Assembly: GCF_000420665.1 (NCBI RefSeq)
Contig: NZ_ATVJ01000001.1
Span: 1,240,001 to 1,304,000, forward strand
Length of the DNA: 64,000 nucleotides
Direction: 5' to 3'
DNA from: Ponticaulis koreensis DSM 19734
GTDB taxonomy: Bacteria; Pseudomonadota; Alphaproteobacteria; Caulobacterales; Hyphomonadaceae
This document shows positions 26,551 through 34,444 of the stretch, piece after piece. Below the pieces are notes generated by a model. The model was not told the origin of the DNA and did no database searches. It saw nothing but the letters and a program-made list of their open reading frames with translations. Position 1 is the first letter of the stretch; every line of letters starts with the position of its first letter. The position numbers and the translations under genes are program-made.

Positions 26551-26988
26551 ATGAGCTTTCTATCACGACGAGGCGTTCTGGCCGCTGCAATTGTTTCTTT
26601 GGTGTTTGCTCCTGCTATCGTCGCGCAGGAAGGTAATGAAATAGACTTTCACGTCGAGGTGACGATTAACGGTCAGGGTGTTCCCGTCATATACGTTTCA
26701 GGCGGGATGCCCTTGGATGAAGGTCGTCGCGCGGAAAATGGCAGTGTCATGCATTCGGAGGTTTCGCCTCTCACGCTGGGCGCTGACGCCGAGGGCATGA
26801 AGGAAATACTGGAGCTGATCGAAGAGGCGCTTTCAGCGCGTCGTGGCCCGCTCATCGAAGTCACGCGCGAAACGCGTGCTGGCAAAGTGAGTCAAACATT
26901 CATCGGGGCCGATCCCGGGTCTGTAGAGGCGGATGAGAACACAGGCGAGATAACGATCAAGCCGATCCGGCTGGAACTGAATGCTTAG
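26551..26988 (+). CDS. Secreted protein of unknown function
   Basis: A 145-residue protein with an N-terminal export signal (MSFLSRRGVLAAAIVSLVFAPAIVA); the SRRGVL pair of arginines is weakly Tat-like. The mature part is acidic and alternates short strands (DFHVEVTINGQGVPVIYVSGG) and a helix (GMKEILELIEEALSARRG). A GGGAGGGG ribosome site lies before the ATG. It is divergent from sodC with about 150 bases between, so shared regulation is possible. I do not recognise a family. Confidence 0.7.
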   Translation: MSFLSRRGVLAAAIVSLVFAPAIVAQEGNEIDFHVEVTINGQGVPVIYVSGGMPLDEGRRAENGSVMHSEVSPLTLGADAEGMKEILELIEEALSARRGPLIEVTRETRAGKVSQTFIGADPGSVEADENTGEITIKPIRLELNA

Positions 26989-26990
26989 GC

Positions 26991-28049
26991 TTACATCGCC
27001 CGCAGTTTAGCCATCAGTTCAGCCATGTCGTCAGGTGGTGGCTGTTCAAAGTGCAGCGCCTCTCCTGTGACGGGGTGTTCAAAACCCAGAATGTAAGCGT
27101 GTAGCGCCTGACGACGGAACTGACGCGCAGCGGTTGTTGCCTCGATGAAGGCCTCACCCTCACCGAAGGCTTTGATGCCCTTGTGCTTGCCATAGACCGG
27201 ATCACCGATCACTGGCGCGCCGATATGGGCCATATGCACGCGAATCTGGTGCGTGCGGCCTGTCTCAAGACGACATTCAACCATCGCCGCAGCAGGCAGG
27301 CCTGATTTCTCGTCCAGATGGCCGAAGCCTTCCAGCGTCGTATAGTTGGTGATGGCGTGCTTGCCTTTTTCGACATAGCCGTCACCGCCTTCCGGTTCGT
27401 GCCAGTCCGCAGAGGGGGCACGTACGCTTTCACGGACGACTTCCATCTTCTTTCGGTCGGATGATGAGCGGTCGATACGGGTCTCGATGCGTCCGATAAG
27501 CGGACGCGGTGCGCCGCGCGTAATGGCAAGATAGCGCCGGTCCATGTCATGCGCCTGAAAACGGGCAACGAGGCCTGTGTGAGCGACTTCGGATTTCGCC
27601 ACCACCATGACGCCGGATGTATCTTTGTCGAGGCGGTGTACAATGCCGGGGCGCGCAACGCCGCCAATGCCGGAGAGGCTGTCGCCGCAATGGTGCAGAA
27701 GCGCGTTCACCAGAGTGCCGCTCCAGGCACCGGGTGCCGGATGTACGACCATGCCGCATGGCTTGGCAATGACAATGAGATGCTCGTCCTCGAACAGGAC
27801 GTCCAGCAGAATATCTTCCGGCTGCGGTGTGGCGGGTTCAGGATCGGGCAGGGTGAGTGTGTAGGTCTCGCCTTCACTCACCTTGAATTTCGGGTCGATT
27901 GGTTTGTCATGCCCCGCAATGACCTGACCATCGTCGATCAGCCCTTTCAGGCGCGAGCGTGACAGGTCCGAAAGCTGGTTTGCGAGCCAACGGTCAAGAC
28001 GCGTTCCGGCTGCGTCGGCCTCTACGGTAAAATTATGTGTGCTGGGCAT
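26991..28049 (-). CDS. rluD: 23S rRNA pseudouridine synthase RluD-type
   Basis: RluD makes pseudouridines in helix 69 of 23S rRNA. The 352-residue protein has an N-terminal S4 RNA-binding domain (GTRLDRWLANQLSDLSRSRLKGLIDDGQV, positions about 15-45) and the RluA-type catalytic domain with IVHRLDKDTSGVMVVAKS, where the Asp is the nucleophile, and ECRLETGRTHQIRVHMAHIGAP. The length matches RluD rather than RluA or RluC. It is convergent with the secreted protein gene, 2 bases apart. Confidence 0.93.
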   Translation of the reverse strand: MPSTHNFTVEADAAGTRLDRWLANQLSDLSRSRLKGLIDDGQVIAGHDKPIDPKFKVSEGETYTLTLPDPEPATPQPEDILLDVLFEDEHLIVIAKPCGMVVHPAPGAWSGTLVNALLHHCGDSLSGIGGVARPGIVHRLDKDTSGVMVVAKSEVAHTGLVARFQAHDMDRRYLAITRGAPRPLIGRIETRIDRSSSDRKKMEVVRESVRAPSADWHEPEGGDGYVEKGKHAITNYTTLEGFGHLDEKSGLPAAAMVECRLETGRTHQIRVHMAHIGAPVIGDPVYGKHKGIKAFGEGEAFIEATTAARQFRRQALHAYILGFEHPVTGEALHFEQPPPDDMAELMAKLRAM

Positions 28050-28063
28050 GCGGCGTCTTTACC

Positions 28064-28089
28064 GCGAGTTCCGACAAAAGGGAACTCGC
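28064..28089. terminator. Hairpin between the TetR gene and rluD
   Basis: GCGAGTTCC and GGAACTCGC form a perfect 9-bp stem with an 8-base loop. There is no T tract, so it may be only a weak terminator of the upstream minus-strand TetR gene or a transcript-stabilising stem. Confidence 0.45.
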
Positions 28090-28107
28090 TTGACGCAGGG
28101 CGACGGT

Positions 28108-28725
28108 TTATCCGCGAAGGTGATCCATCAGGCCTGTTACAGCATTGATGCTGGTGGACTCAGGGAAGGGTGCACGAAGCACGATAAGGCGGTGCCAGAG
28201 CGGGCCGAAGAGAATTTCCATAGCCATATCGACATCATATAGCTGGCGGATTTCTTTCTTCGCGCGGGCGGTCGCAAGAACCTGCTTGAGGGGGCGCTTG
28301 AAATGGTCATTGATGTGCGCGCGGAACAGCTTGTTGGCGTCTGCCTCATCGGCTGCGGCCAGAAGGGCGCTACGCATGAGGATCGCATCGCTACCGGAGC
28401 GCGCCATGTCGACCACCGGGTCAATCAGACGGGCCAGTTGTTCGTTAAGCGGGTGATGGTCGCTGATGACCGGCGTTTCGAGAACATCCAGAACCGCATC
28501 AACAACCAGACACGCAGGCGACGGCCAGTACTCTTCAATCTGCGCTGTCGGGGCTTTTACATGGTTGAGGGCCGATTGAAGGTCAAAATCTCTCCAGCCT
28601 GAACGACGAATTTCTTCGAGGGCCGCAGCCATGATTGCATTGCGTGAAGCCGAGCCCTGCGAAAAGCGACGGGTATCCGGCTGGATGTTGAAGTCGACGA
28701 CTGTTTCTGCGTGGGCGGCGGACAT
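28108..28725 (-). CDS. TetR/AcrR-family transcriptional regulator
   Basis: A 205-residue protein. The N-terminal region (ASRNAIMAAALEEIRRSGWRDFDLQSALNHVKAPTAQIEEYWPSPACLVVDAVLD, positions about 26-80) has the TetR helix-turn-helix spacing, though the turn is less typical than usual. The C-terminal ligand domain ends with MEILFGPLWHRLIVLRAPF, the signature of the common TetR C-terminal subfamily. It lies upstream of rluD on the same strand with 58 bases between. Its targets are unknown; nearby genes do not include an obvious efflux pump. Confidence 0.8.
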   Translation of the reverse strand: MSAAHAETVVDFNIQPDTRRFSQGSASRNAIMAAALEEIRRSGWRDFDLQSALNHVKAPTAQIEEYWPSPACLVVDAVLDVLETPVISDHHPLNEQLARLIDPVVDMARSGSDAILMRSALLAAADEADANKLFRAHINDHFKRPLKQVLATARAKKEIRQLYDVDMAMEILFGPLWHRLIVLRAPFPESTSINAVTGLMDHLRG

Positions 28726-29007
28726 GGGCGGGGTTCCATTTTAGTGATGTTGAAGTCTGGAAGGTAAACGTCCGAAACTGGCAGTTTGGTTCCATTTGAA
28801 GGCGAAAAAACTGTGCTAGCCGCTGAAAGGTTTTACGGTTTTGTTCGGTTGGAATGGTGATAAACTGTATGTATTGAGAGGCTTGAGGCGCGCGCGCCAA
28901 GATCATGTCCGCATGAAACGTCGAAGCCGGGCAGGATTGTATTGCAGCCACATTTTCGCCTTTATTAGTAAGTAAACAATCGCTCACATTTTGTGTGAGG
29001 GATGTTT

Positions 29008-30135
29008 ATGACTGAAAATTCTCGTAGACCGCAGCAGATTTACTTTGTCGTGATGTGGCTGATTTCCATTGTTTTCGCAGGGTGCCTGATTGGTCTCGGA
29101 AGTCTGGTGATCCGTGATCTGCCGACGATAACCGACCAGAGATCCATTGATAGTTTCATCGACAGAGAGGCAAAAGCGGAGCTCGATGCTGAGCTGGCGG
29201 TGGTCGATGCGGCAATAAATGATGCCGTTATAGCTGTTGAAGATCATCAGACCCGCGTTGAAATTGCCGAAACTGAGCTGGCGTCAGCGACGGATGCGCT
29301 GAATGCTTGGTTCGATAACCGCACCGTTACCGAAGCCGTCGACCAGAACCCGGAAGTGGCGGCGCGAACACTGAACCTTGAAGTCGTCCGTGACCGGCTC
29401 GCCAATGTTCAGATCGAACAAGCCGCGCTTGAGCGCGATGTGAGCCAGCTGCGCCGCGAACGTGTAGACGTTCAGCAGAGTCTGGGCCGCCTGCGTCTTG
29501 AGGCACAGCCTGAATTCGATGCTTATTTCACCGGTGTTGAGACGCGCGTATTTCTCTATCGTCTCATGCTGACCCTGCCGCTGCTTCTGATTTCGGGGTA
29601 TCTCATGGTGAAGCATCGAAAGGGTAATTACTGGCCGCTTTATCGGGGCTTTATGATTTTCTCGGCCTTTGCCTTCTTTGTAGAGCTGGTGCCCTACCTT
29701 CCAAGCTATGGCGGTTATGTGCGTTATGGTGTGGGTGTGATCATCGCGATTGCAGTCGGCCATTTCACCATTCTTGGTATGAAAGCCTATCTTGCGCGCC
29801 AGAAGGCGGCCGAAAAGCGCTCCGAACCGGAACGTCGCAAAGCTATTCCGAATGAATTGGCGTTGAAAAAGCTGAGCTCAGGTGTGTGTCCGGGATGTGA
29901 TCGCAGCGTGTCGGTTTCCATGTCTTCGGGAAGTGATTTCTGCCCGCATTGTGGCCTGCGCATCAAAGCTGATTGCGGCGGGTGCGGTGAACATAAGCTG
30001 GTCTTCTATCAATACTGTAAAACCTGCGGGCATGACTGTACGCACGACCATGATGAGGCGATGTCACCGGACCATAACCACGCCCATAATGACGGACCCG
30101 AACCGTCCGGAGGTCTGCAACCTTCCCCCGCGTAA
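29008..30135 (+). CDS. Membrane protein with coiled coil, zinc ribbons and His-rich tail
   Basis: I chose the ATG at 29008 because GAGGG lies 7 bases upstream, while the ATG at 29002 is too close to it. One membrane helix (about residues 12-33) precedes a long periplasmic-type coiled coil (about 45-185). Three helices follow (RLMLTLPLLLISGYLMV, FMIFSAFAFFVELVPYL and VGVIIAIAVGHFTILG). The C-terminal cytoplasmic part holds paired zinc-binding knuckles, CPGC with CPHC and CGGC with CKTC, and ends in a His/Asp-rich tail (HDCTHDHDE, HNHAHN) that could bind metal. I know no characterised protein with this layout. A function in envelope or metal sensing is speculation. Confidence 0.75.
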   Translation: MTENSRRPQQIYFVVMWLISIVFAGCLIGLGSLVIRDLPTITDQRSIDSFIDREAKAELDAELAVVDAAINDAVIAVEDHQTRVEIAETELASATDALNAWFDNRTVTEAVDQNPEVAARTLNLEVVRDRLANVQIEQAALERDVSQLRRERVDVQQSLGRLRLEAQPEFDAYFTGVETRVFLYRLMLTLPLLLISGYLMVKHRKGNYWPLYRGFMIFSAFAFFVELVPYLPSYGGYVRYGVGVIIAIAVGHFTILGMKAYLARQKAAEKRSEPERRKAIPNELALKKLSSGVCPGCDRSVSVSMSSGSDFCPHCGLRIKADCGGCGEHKLVFYQYCKTCGHDCTHDHDEAMSPDHNHAHNDGPEPSGGLQPSPA

Positions 30136-30220
30136 TCTGGACCAGTCTCCTCCTGAGTGTCACAACCTCGTCGCAGAGCTGAGCTAAGCGAAGCGGAACG
30201 GGCTCTCAGGAGGACATGCC

Positions 30221-31957
30221 ATGGATATTTCTCGTCGTAAGGTATTTGGACTGATGGCGGGCGCCGCCGGTGGATTAAGTCTCGGCGCATGCGCGTCAGG
30301 CCGTTCTGTTTCAGAATACAGCCGCGAGAAAAGCCCGGTCGGTGTCAGCTTCGATCACGGTGTCGCCTCTGGTGACGCGACGCACGATTCTTTCATTCTC
30401 TGGACGCGGGTCACACCTGAGCGTGATACCAATGAACCGATCTGGGTGACGATCTTCTACGGCACGGACCGCGCTACGATTGAGTCGCTTGAAGACGGCA
30501 CGATGGGCGAGGGCGTGGATTTCATTCCGGTGAACACGGGTATCAACCGCGATTATACGGTGAAAGCGGACTTCCAGAATTTGCCGTCTGACACGGTGTA
30601 TCACTACCGGTTCGCGGTCGAGACAGATGCGGGCATGGTTTTCTCGCCAGTCGGTAAAACGCGAACGCTTCCGGCAAGCGGCGGAGAGCAGGCAAACCTC
30701 GCAGTGATATCCTGCTCGAACTGGCCGTTCGGCTATTTCAACGTCTATAAAGCCATCGCCCAGCGCGATGATGTGGACGCGGTGATCCACCTTGGCGACT
30801 ATATCTATGAGTATGGCGTCGATGGTTATGGTGGTCAGATCGGTGAGCAGATCGGTCGTCGTCATGATCCTGTGACAGAGATCGTCACGCTTGAAGACTA
30901 CCGCACCCGTCACGCGCAATATAAGTCCGATCCGGACCTGCAGGCCGCCCATGCGATTGCACCATGGTATTGTACCTGGGACGATCATGAGAGCACGAAC
31001 AACTCCTATCGTTCGGGCGCTGAAAACCACAATCCGGAGAACAATGAAGGTGACTGGACGGCCCGTAAACAGGTTGCGGTCCAAGCCTATATGGAATGGA
31101 TGCCAGTGCGCGAGCTTCAACCGGGCCGCGCCGCAGAATCGATTTACCGCAGCGCGGACTGGGGTGATCTGGCGTCTATCTTCATGCTGGAATCGCGCCT
31201 GACAGGTCGGTCTGACGAGATTTCATGGTTCTCCGAAGTTCGCGGTGATATGGCGCCGGAAGAGATTATGGCGACCGTTCAGGATGTGAATAATCGCGTG
31301 AATGACCCGTCACGCACAATGCTCGGCGGTATTCAGGAAGGCTGGCTCGCTGACGGCATGAAGTCTTCGGTTGAGGGCGGCAAGACATGGCAGCTTCTCG
31401 CCAATCAGGTTATCATGGCGAATGTGAAACTGCCGAATTTGACAGAGACGCTCACACCGGAAGAGATCGGCATGTTGCCGGCTGGTTATGTAAATATGCT
31501 CGTGCCGTTCTCCACACTGGGGCAGTCTTTCAACCTTGATGCGTGGGATGGTTTCCCGGCAGCCCGTCAGCGTCTCTACGATGCGGCGAAGGACGCCGGC
31601 GCGAACATGCTGGTCATTACGGGTGACACACATACAGCCTGGGCGAATGACCTTAATGACAGTGGTGGTCTGGTTGGTGTCGAGTTTGGCTGTACGTCTG
31701 TTACGTCACCGGGCATGGGCACGAGCGCACCGATTGATCGCCTCGGCCAGCTTATGGCGGACGCGAATGATGATGTCGTCTGGTATGATCCGTTTGGACA
31801 TGGCTACACCATGCTGAAACTGACACCTGAAAAGGCAACGGCCGACTATCACAAGGTCTCTACCGTTCTCGAGCGTGAGTTCACGACCGAAAAGGTCGCG
31901 ACCTATGAAACAACGCTCGGTCCAAATGGCGTGACGCCTCTGCGTCCGGTCGTTTGA
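30221..31957 (+). CDS. phoD: Alkaline phosphatase D (PhoD family), Tat-exported
   Basis: PhoD is a Ca/Fe-dependent phosphodiesterase/phosphatase that releases phosphate outside the cytoplasm. The start is supported by AGGAGG 7 bases upstream. The N-terminus SRRKVFGLMAGAAGG is a twin-arginine signal, ending near LGACAS. The N-terminal Fn3-like domain (VSFDHGVASGDATHDSFILWTRVTP) and metal-binding blocks VIHLGDYIYEYG, TWDDHESTNNSYR and VITGDTHTAWAND are all present. The length of 578 residues is normal. It is probably phosphate-regulated, but I cannot identify a pho box. Confidence 0.94.
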   Translation: MDISRRKVFGLMAGAAGGLSLGACASGRSVSEYSREKSPVGVSFDHGVASGDATHDSFILWTRVTPERDTNEPIWVTIFYGTDRATIESLEDGTMGEGVDFIPVNTGINRDYTVKADFQNLPSDTVYHYRFAVETDAGMVFSPVGKTRTLPASGGEQANLAVISCSNWPFGYFNVYKAIAQRDDVDAVIHLGDYIYEYGVDGYGGQIGEQIGRRHDPVTEIVTLEDYRTRHAQYKSDPDLQAAHAIAPWYCTWDDHESTNNSYRSGAENHNPENNEGDWTARKQVAVQAYMEWMPVRELQPGRAAESIYRSADWGDLASIFMLESRLTGRSDEISWFSEVRGDMAPEEIMATVQDVNNRVNDPSRTMLGGIQEGWLADGMKSSVEGGKTWQLLANQVIMANVKLPNLTETLTPEEIGMLPAGYVNMLVPFSTLGQSFNLDAWDGFPAARQRLYDAAKDAGANMLVITGDTHTAWANDLNDSGGLVGVEFGCTSVTSPGMGTSAPIDRLGQLMADANDDVVWYDPFGHGYTMLKLTPEKATADYHKVSTVLEREFTTEKVATYETTLGPNGVTPLRPVV

Positions 31958-31991
31958 TTGCAAGTGAACTGATTTCTGATATGGGCGGGGC

Positions 31992-32651
31992 ATGAACGCC
32001 CCGCTCGATTATCGCCCTCCGGCTACTGACCTGCTTCCCGTCATCCATCTGGATGAGGCGATGATTGTGGTCGATAAACCGTCCGGGCTGTTGTCGGTTC
32101 CGGGCAGGCTGCCCCAGCATAAAGATAGTATGATCAGCCGTTTGCAGGCTGTGTATCCTGACGCGCTGACCGTGCACAGGCTGGATATGGATACGTCCGG
32201 CCTGATGGTATTTGCCCGTGGGTCGAAGGTGCATCGTACTCTCTCCAAAGCCTTTGAGGCGAAAGCCGTTTCAAAGCGCTATGTGGCGCTCGTGCGTGGC
32301 GTTGTGGCTGACGATGAGGGCGAGGTTGATCTGCCCATACTGAAGGACTGGCCGAACCGCCCGAAGCATATGGTCCATGAGGACGGTAAGCCTTCGCAGA
32401 CGCGCTGGAAGGTCTTGGAGCGGCTGGATGAAAAAACGCTGGTCGAGCTGACACCGCTGACGGGCCGTACCCATCAGTTACGCATCCATATGGCTGAGCT
32501 GGGGCACGGTATTCTGGGCGATTGCTGGTATGGCAGCCCCGAAAGCATGGCGGGTGCTGCCCGGCTCTGCCTTCATGCGGCGGGTCTGTCATTTACCCAT
32601 CCGGCGACGGGGCAGATGTGTTCGTTCGAGGCCGACGCCTCTTTCATGTAG
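31992..32651 (+). CDS. rluA: Dual-specificity pseudouridine synthase RluA
   Basis: RluA modifies U746 of 23S rRNA and U32 of several tRNAs. At 219 residues, without an S4 domain, it matches the size of E. coli RluA, and it shares KPSGLLSVPGRLPQHKDSM and the catalytic HRLDMDTSGLMVFA, with DLPILKDWPNRPKH and TGRTHQLRIHM further on. It starts 34 bases after phoD with a GGGCGGGG site, so it may be cotranscribed with phoD by proximity only. It ends at a convergent terminator. Confidence 0.93.
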   Translation: MNAPLDYRPPATDLLPVIHLDEAMIVVDKPSGLLSVPGRLPQHKDSMISRLQAVYPDALTVHRLDMDTSGLMVFARGSKVHRTLSKAFEAKAVSKRYVALVRGVVADDEGEVDLPILKDWPNRPKHMVHEDGKPSQTRWKVLERLDEKTLVELTPLTGRTHQLRIHMAELGHGILGDCWYGSPESMAGAARLCLHAAGLSFTHPATGQMCSFEADASFM

Positions 32652-32675
32652 AAACGGCGCCCTTGCGAGCGCCGT
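32652..32675. terminator. Bidirectional hairpin between rluA and the dodecin-like gene
   Basis: ACGGCGC and GCGCCGT form a 7-bp stem over an 8-base loop. The minus-strand side is followed by TTTCT, so it best serves the dodecin-like gene. Confidence 0.65.
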
Positions 32676-32697
32676 CATCAGGGCTTGAATGTGTGGC

Positions 32698-32928
32698 CTA
32701 TTTCTTTTTCTTCTTCGGTGTCGCTGGCTCTTCAACTTCAAAAGTGAGTTGCAGATTGACCCGGTATTTCTTGATTTTACCGTCTTTGATGACCGTGGAC
32801 ATGTTGTTTACATTGGCAGATGCGAGGCCGCGAACGGTTTTCGAAAACCGTGCCACAGCTTTCTCGATCGCGTCTTCGAAAGACTTGCTGGATTCTGCGA
32901 GCACCTGCTCTGATTTCATGATTGCCAT
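32698..32928 (-). CDS. Dodecin-like small protein lacking the flavin-stacking Trp
   Basis: Dodecins are 65-75-residue flavin-storing proteins that form hollow dodecamers. The ATG at 32928 is preceded by GAGG at 9 bases; an upstream ATG adds five residues without a site. The core SFEDAIEKAVARFSKTVRGL and VIKDGKIKKYRVNLQLTFEVEE follow the dodecin pattern closely. The Trp that sandwiches flavin in typical dodecins is replaced by Ser37 (LASANVNN). The C-terminus is a poly-Lys tail. It may have lost flavin binding or changed its ligand. Confidence 0.82.
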   Translation of the reverse strand: MAIMKSEQVLAESSKSFEDAIEKAVARFSKTVRGLASANVNNMSTVIKDGKIKKYRVNLQLTFEVEEPATPKKKKK

Positions 32929-33087
32929 GATTTTACGCCTCACATTTCGATTTTAAGATGTGAGGAGTGTCATCCAGCTTTGAGCGATCGTCTAGGGCTG
33001 AGCGCAGAAAGACCGAGAAATCAAAGCGTTATTCCCGCGAGACGGAGTGTTCGGGCATTAGGCTCGCGTGAATGGCGAGGATTTGGC

Positions 33088-33477
33088 TCAGCCATCCGTC
33101 TTGACGAGACGGTTCGTTCCGTCAACGCGCCGGTAGAAGCAGGATTTCCGTCCGGTGTGGCAGGCCGCGTCTGTCTGGCGGATTTTCATGACAATGGCGT
33201 CCTGATCGCAGTCTGTGTAGACTTCGATGACGTCCTGAAAATGTCCTGAGGTTTCGCCTTTGACCCAGAGCTTGCCGCGCGAACGTGACCAGTAGGTGGC
33301 GCGGCCGGTCTCCAGCGTTGCAGCCAGAGCTTCGGCGTTCATCCAGGCAAGCATGAGGACGTCGCCGGTATCTGCGTCCTGCGCGACCGCGGCGATGAGG
33401 CCATTGGCATCAAACTTAGGACGAAACTCTTCAGTTTCGTCCTGTTCTTTTCCGGAAAGGGGCGGTTGAAAATTCAT
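33088..33477 (-). CDS. hisI: Phosphoribosyl-AMP cyclohydrolase
   Basis: HisI opens the purine ring of phosphoribosyl-AMP, the third step of histidine synthesis. The 129-residue single-function enzyme shows the metal-binding motif [15 protein letters not shown] and the C-terminal [13 protein letters not shown], with [24 protein letters not shown] before them. It sits downstream of folE on the same strand, 21 bases away, an arrangement found in other alphaproteobacteria. Confidence 0.96.
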   Translation of the reverse strand: MNFQPPLSGKEQDETEEFRPKFDANGLIAAVAQDADTGDVLMLAWMNAEALAATLETGRATYWSRSRGKLWVKGETSGHFQDVIEVYTDCDQDAIVMKIRQTDAACHTGRKSCFYRRVDGTNRLVKTDG

Positions 33478-33498
33478 AGCCGCCTTATGCGCTAAGGC

Positions 33499-34119
33499 TT
33501 ATTTGCCTGCAAGACGAAGGAAGCGGTCGCGCTTGTCTTTATCTGTTTTGAACACGCCAGTGAACTGGGTTGTGATTGTAGAGACGTCAGGGTGGTGCAC
33601 TCCACGTGTCGTCATGCACTGGTGTTTCGCATCGATCAGAACCGCGCAGCCTGCTGGTGCAAGGCTTTCTGTGATCGCGTCACAGATTTGCGCTGTCATG
33701 GTTTCCTGCGTCTGGAGACGTTTTGCGAAAATCTCAACGACGCGTGCAAGCTTGGAAATGCCGACAACGGCATCTGTTGGCTGATACGCAACATAGGCTT
33801 TGCCAAGGAATGGCGCCATGTGGTGCTCACAATGGCTCTCTACGTCGATTTCGCGCAGCATGACGAGGTCATCATAGCCCTGAACGTCATCAAATGTGCG
33901 TGAAAGATAGGCAACCGGATCTTCTGTATAGCCGGAAAACCATTCTTCATAGGCTTTGACCACACGCTTTGGTGTATCAATAAGACCTTCACGTCGTGGG
34001 TCATCACCCGCCCATGCGAGCAGTGTCCGGACCGCGTCTTCCGCTTCTTCACGGGAAGGACGTGTGAGTGGTTCTGTGCGCTCGTAAGAGCCAGGTGTCG
34101 TGATCTTGTCCATGGTCAT
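33499..34119 (-). CDS. folE: GTP cyclohydrolase I
   Basis: FolE makes dihydroneopterin triphosphate from GTP, the first step of folate and pterin synthesis. The 206-residue protein contains the zinc-binding and catalytic blocks DVESHCEHHMAPFLGKAYVAYQP and KLARVVEIFAKRLQTQE, plus KHQCMTTRGVHHP. The ATG at 34119 has AAGGA 5 bases upstream; an ATG two codons later is possible. It is probably an operon with hisI. Confidence 0.96.
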   Translation of the reverse strand: MTMDKITTPGSYERTEPLTRPSREEAEDAVRTLLAWAGDDPRREGLIDTPKRVVKAYEEWFSGYTEDPVAYLSRTFDDVQGYDDLVMLREIDVESHCEHHMAPFLGKAYVAYQPTDAVVGISKLARVVEIFAKRLQTQETMTAQICDAITESLAPAGCAVLIDAKHQCMTTRGVHHPDVSTITTQFTGVFKTDKDKRDRFLRLAGK

Positions 34120-34444
34120 GGAAATCCTTGGTCTGAGGGACGAGGGTCGAGCCGGCTTGCGCCGGACTTAACGCCCGCCCGGGTGAATACCCTCAGGGCA
34201 GTAGAGGTCTGATATAGGGCTTAACTGTGCCTTTTACCAGCGTGTTTACGTTGGTTTCAGGAAAACGGATTTCAGAAAAACGTGATTTCTGAATCATTTT
34301 TTCCATTTTTCATGGGCGATCCAGAACCTTCCCCAGGGGCAGGGTATTCATCAGAAACGTCAGCTTCGGCGCACTGATAAAGTCTTCCGAAGAGGGAACC
34401 GTAGACACTTTTAAACGTTAGAACTCCCGAAAAATGGGGGTCCT
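34120..34444. other. Gene-free stretch with a 10-base inverted repeat
   Basis: Divergent promoter space between folE and the DUF2254 gene. TGAATACCCT (34184-34193) is repeated in inverted orientation as AGGGTATTCA (34341-34350). A CCGGC-TTGC-GCCGG hairpin (34153-34166) and the similar phrases TTTCAGGAAAACG and TTTCAGAAAAACG near 34256-34282 also occur. I recognise no coding region or known RNA. Confidence 0.45.
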
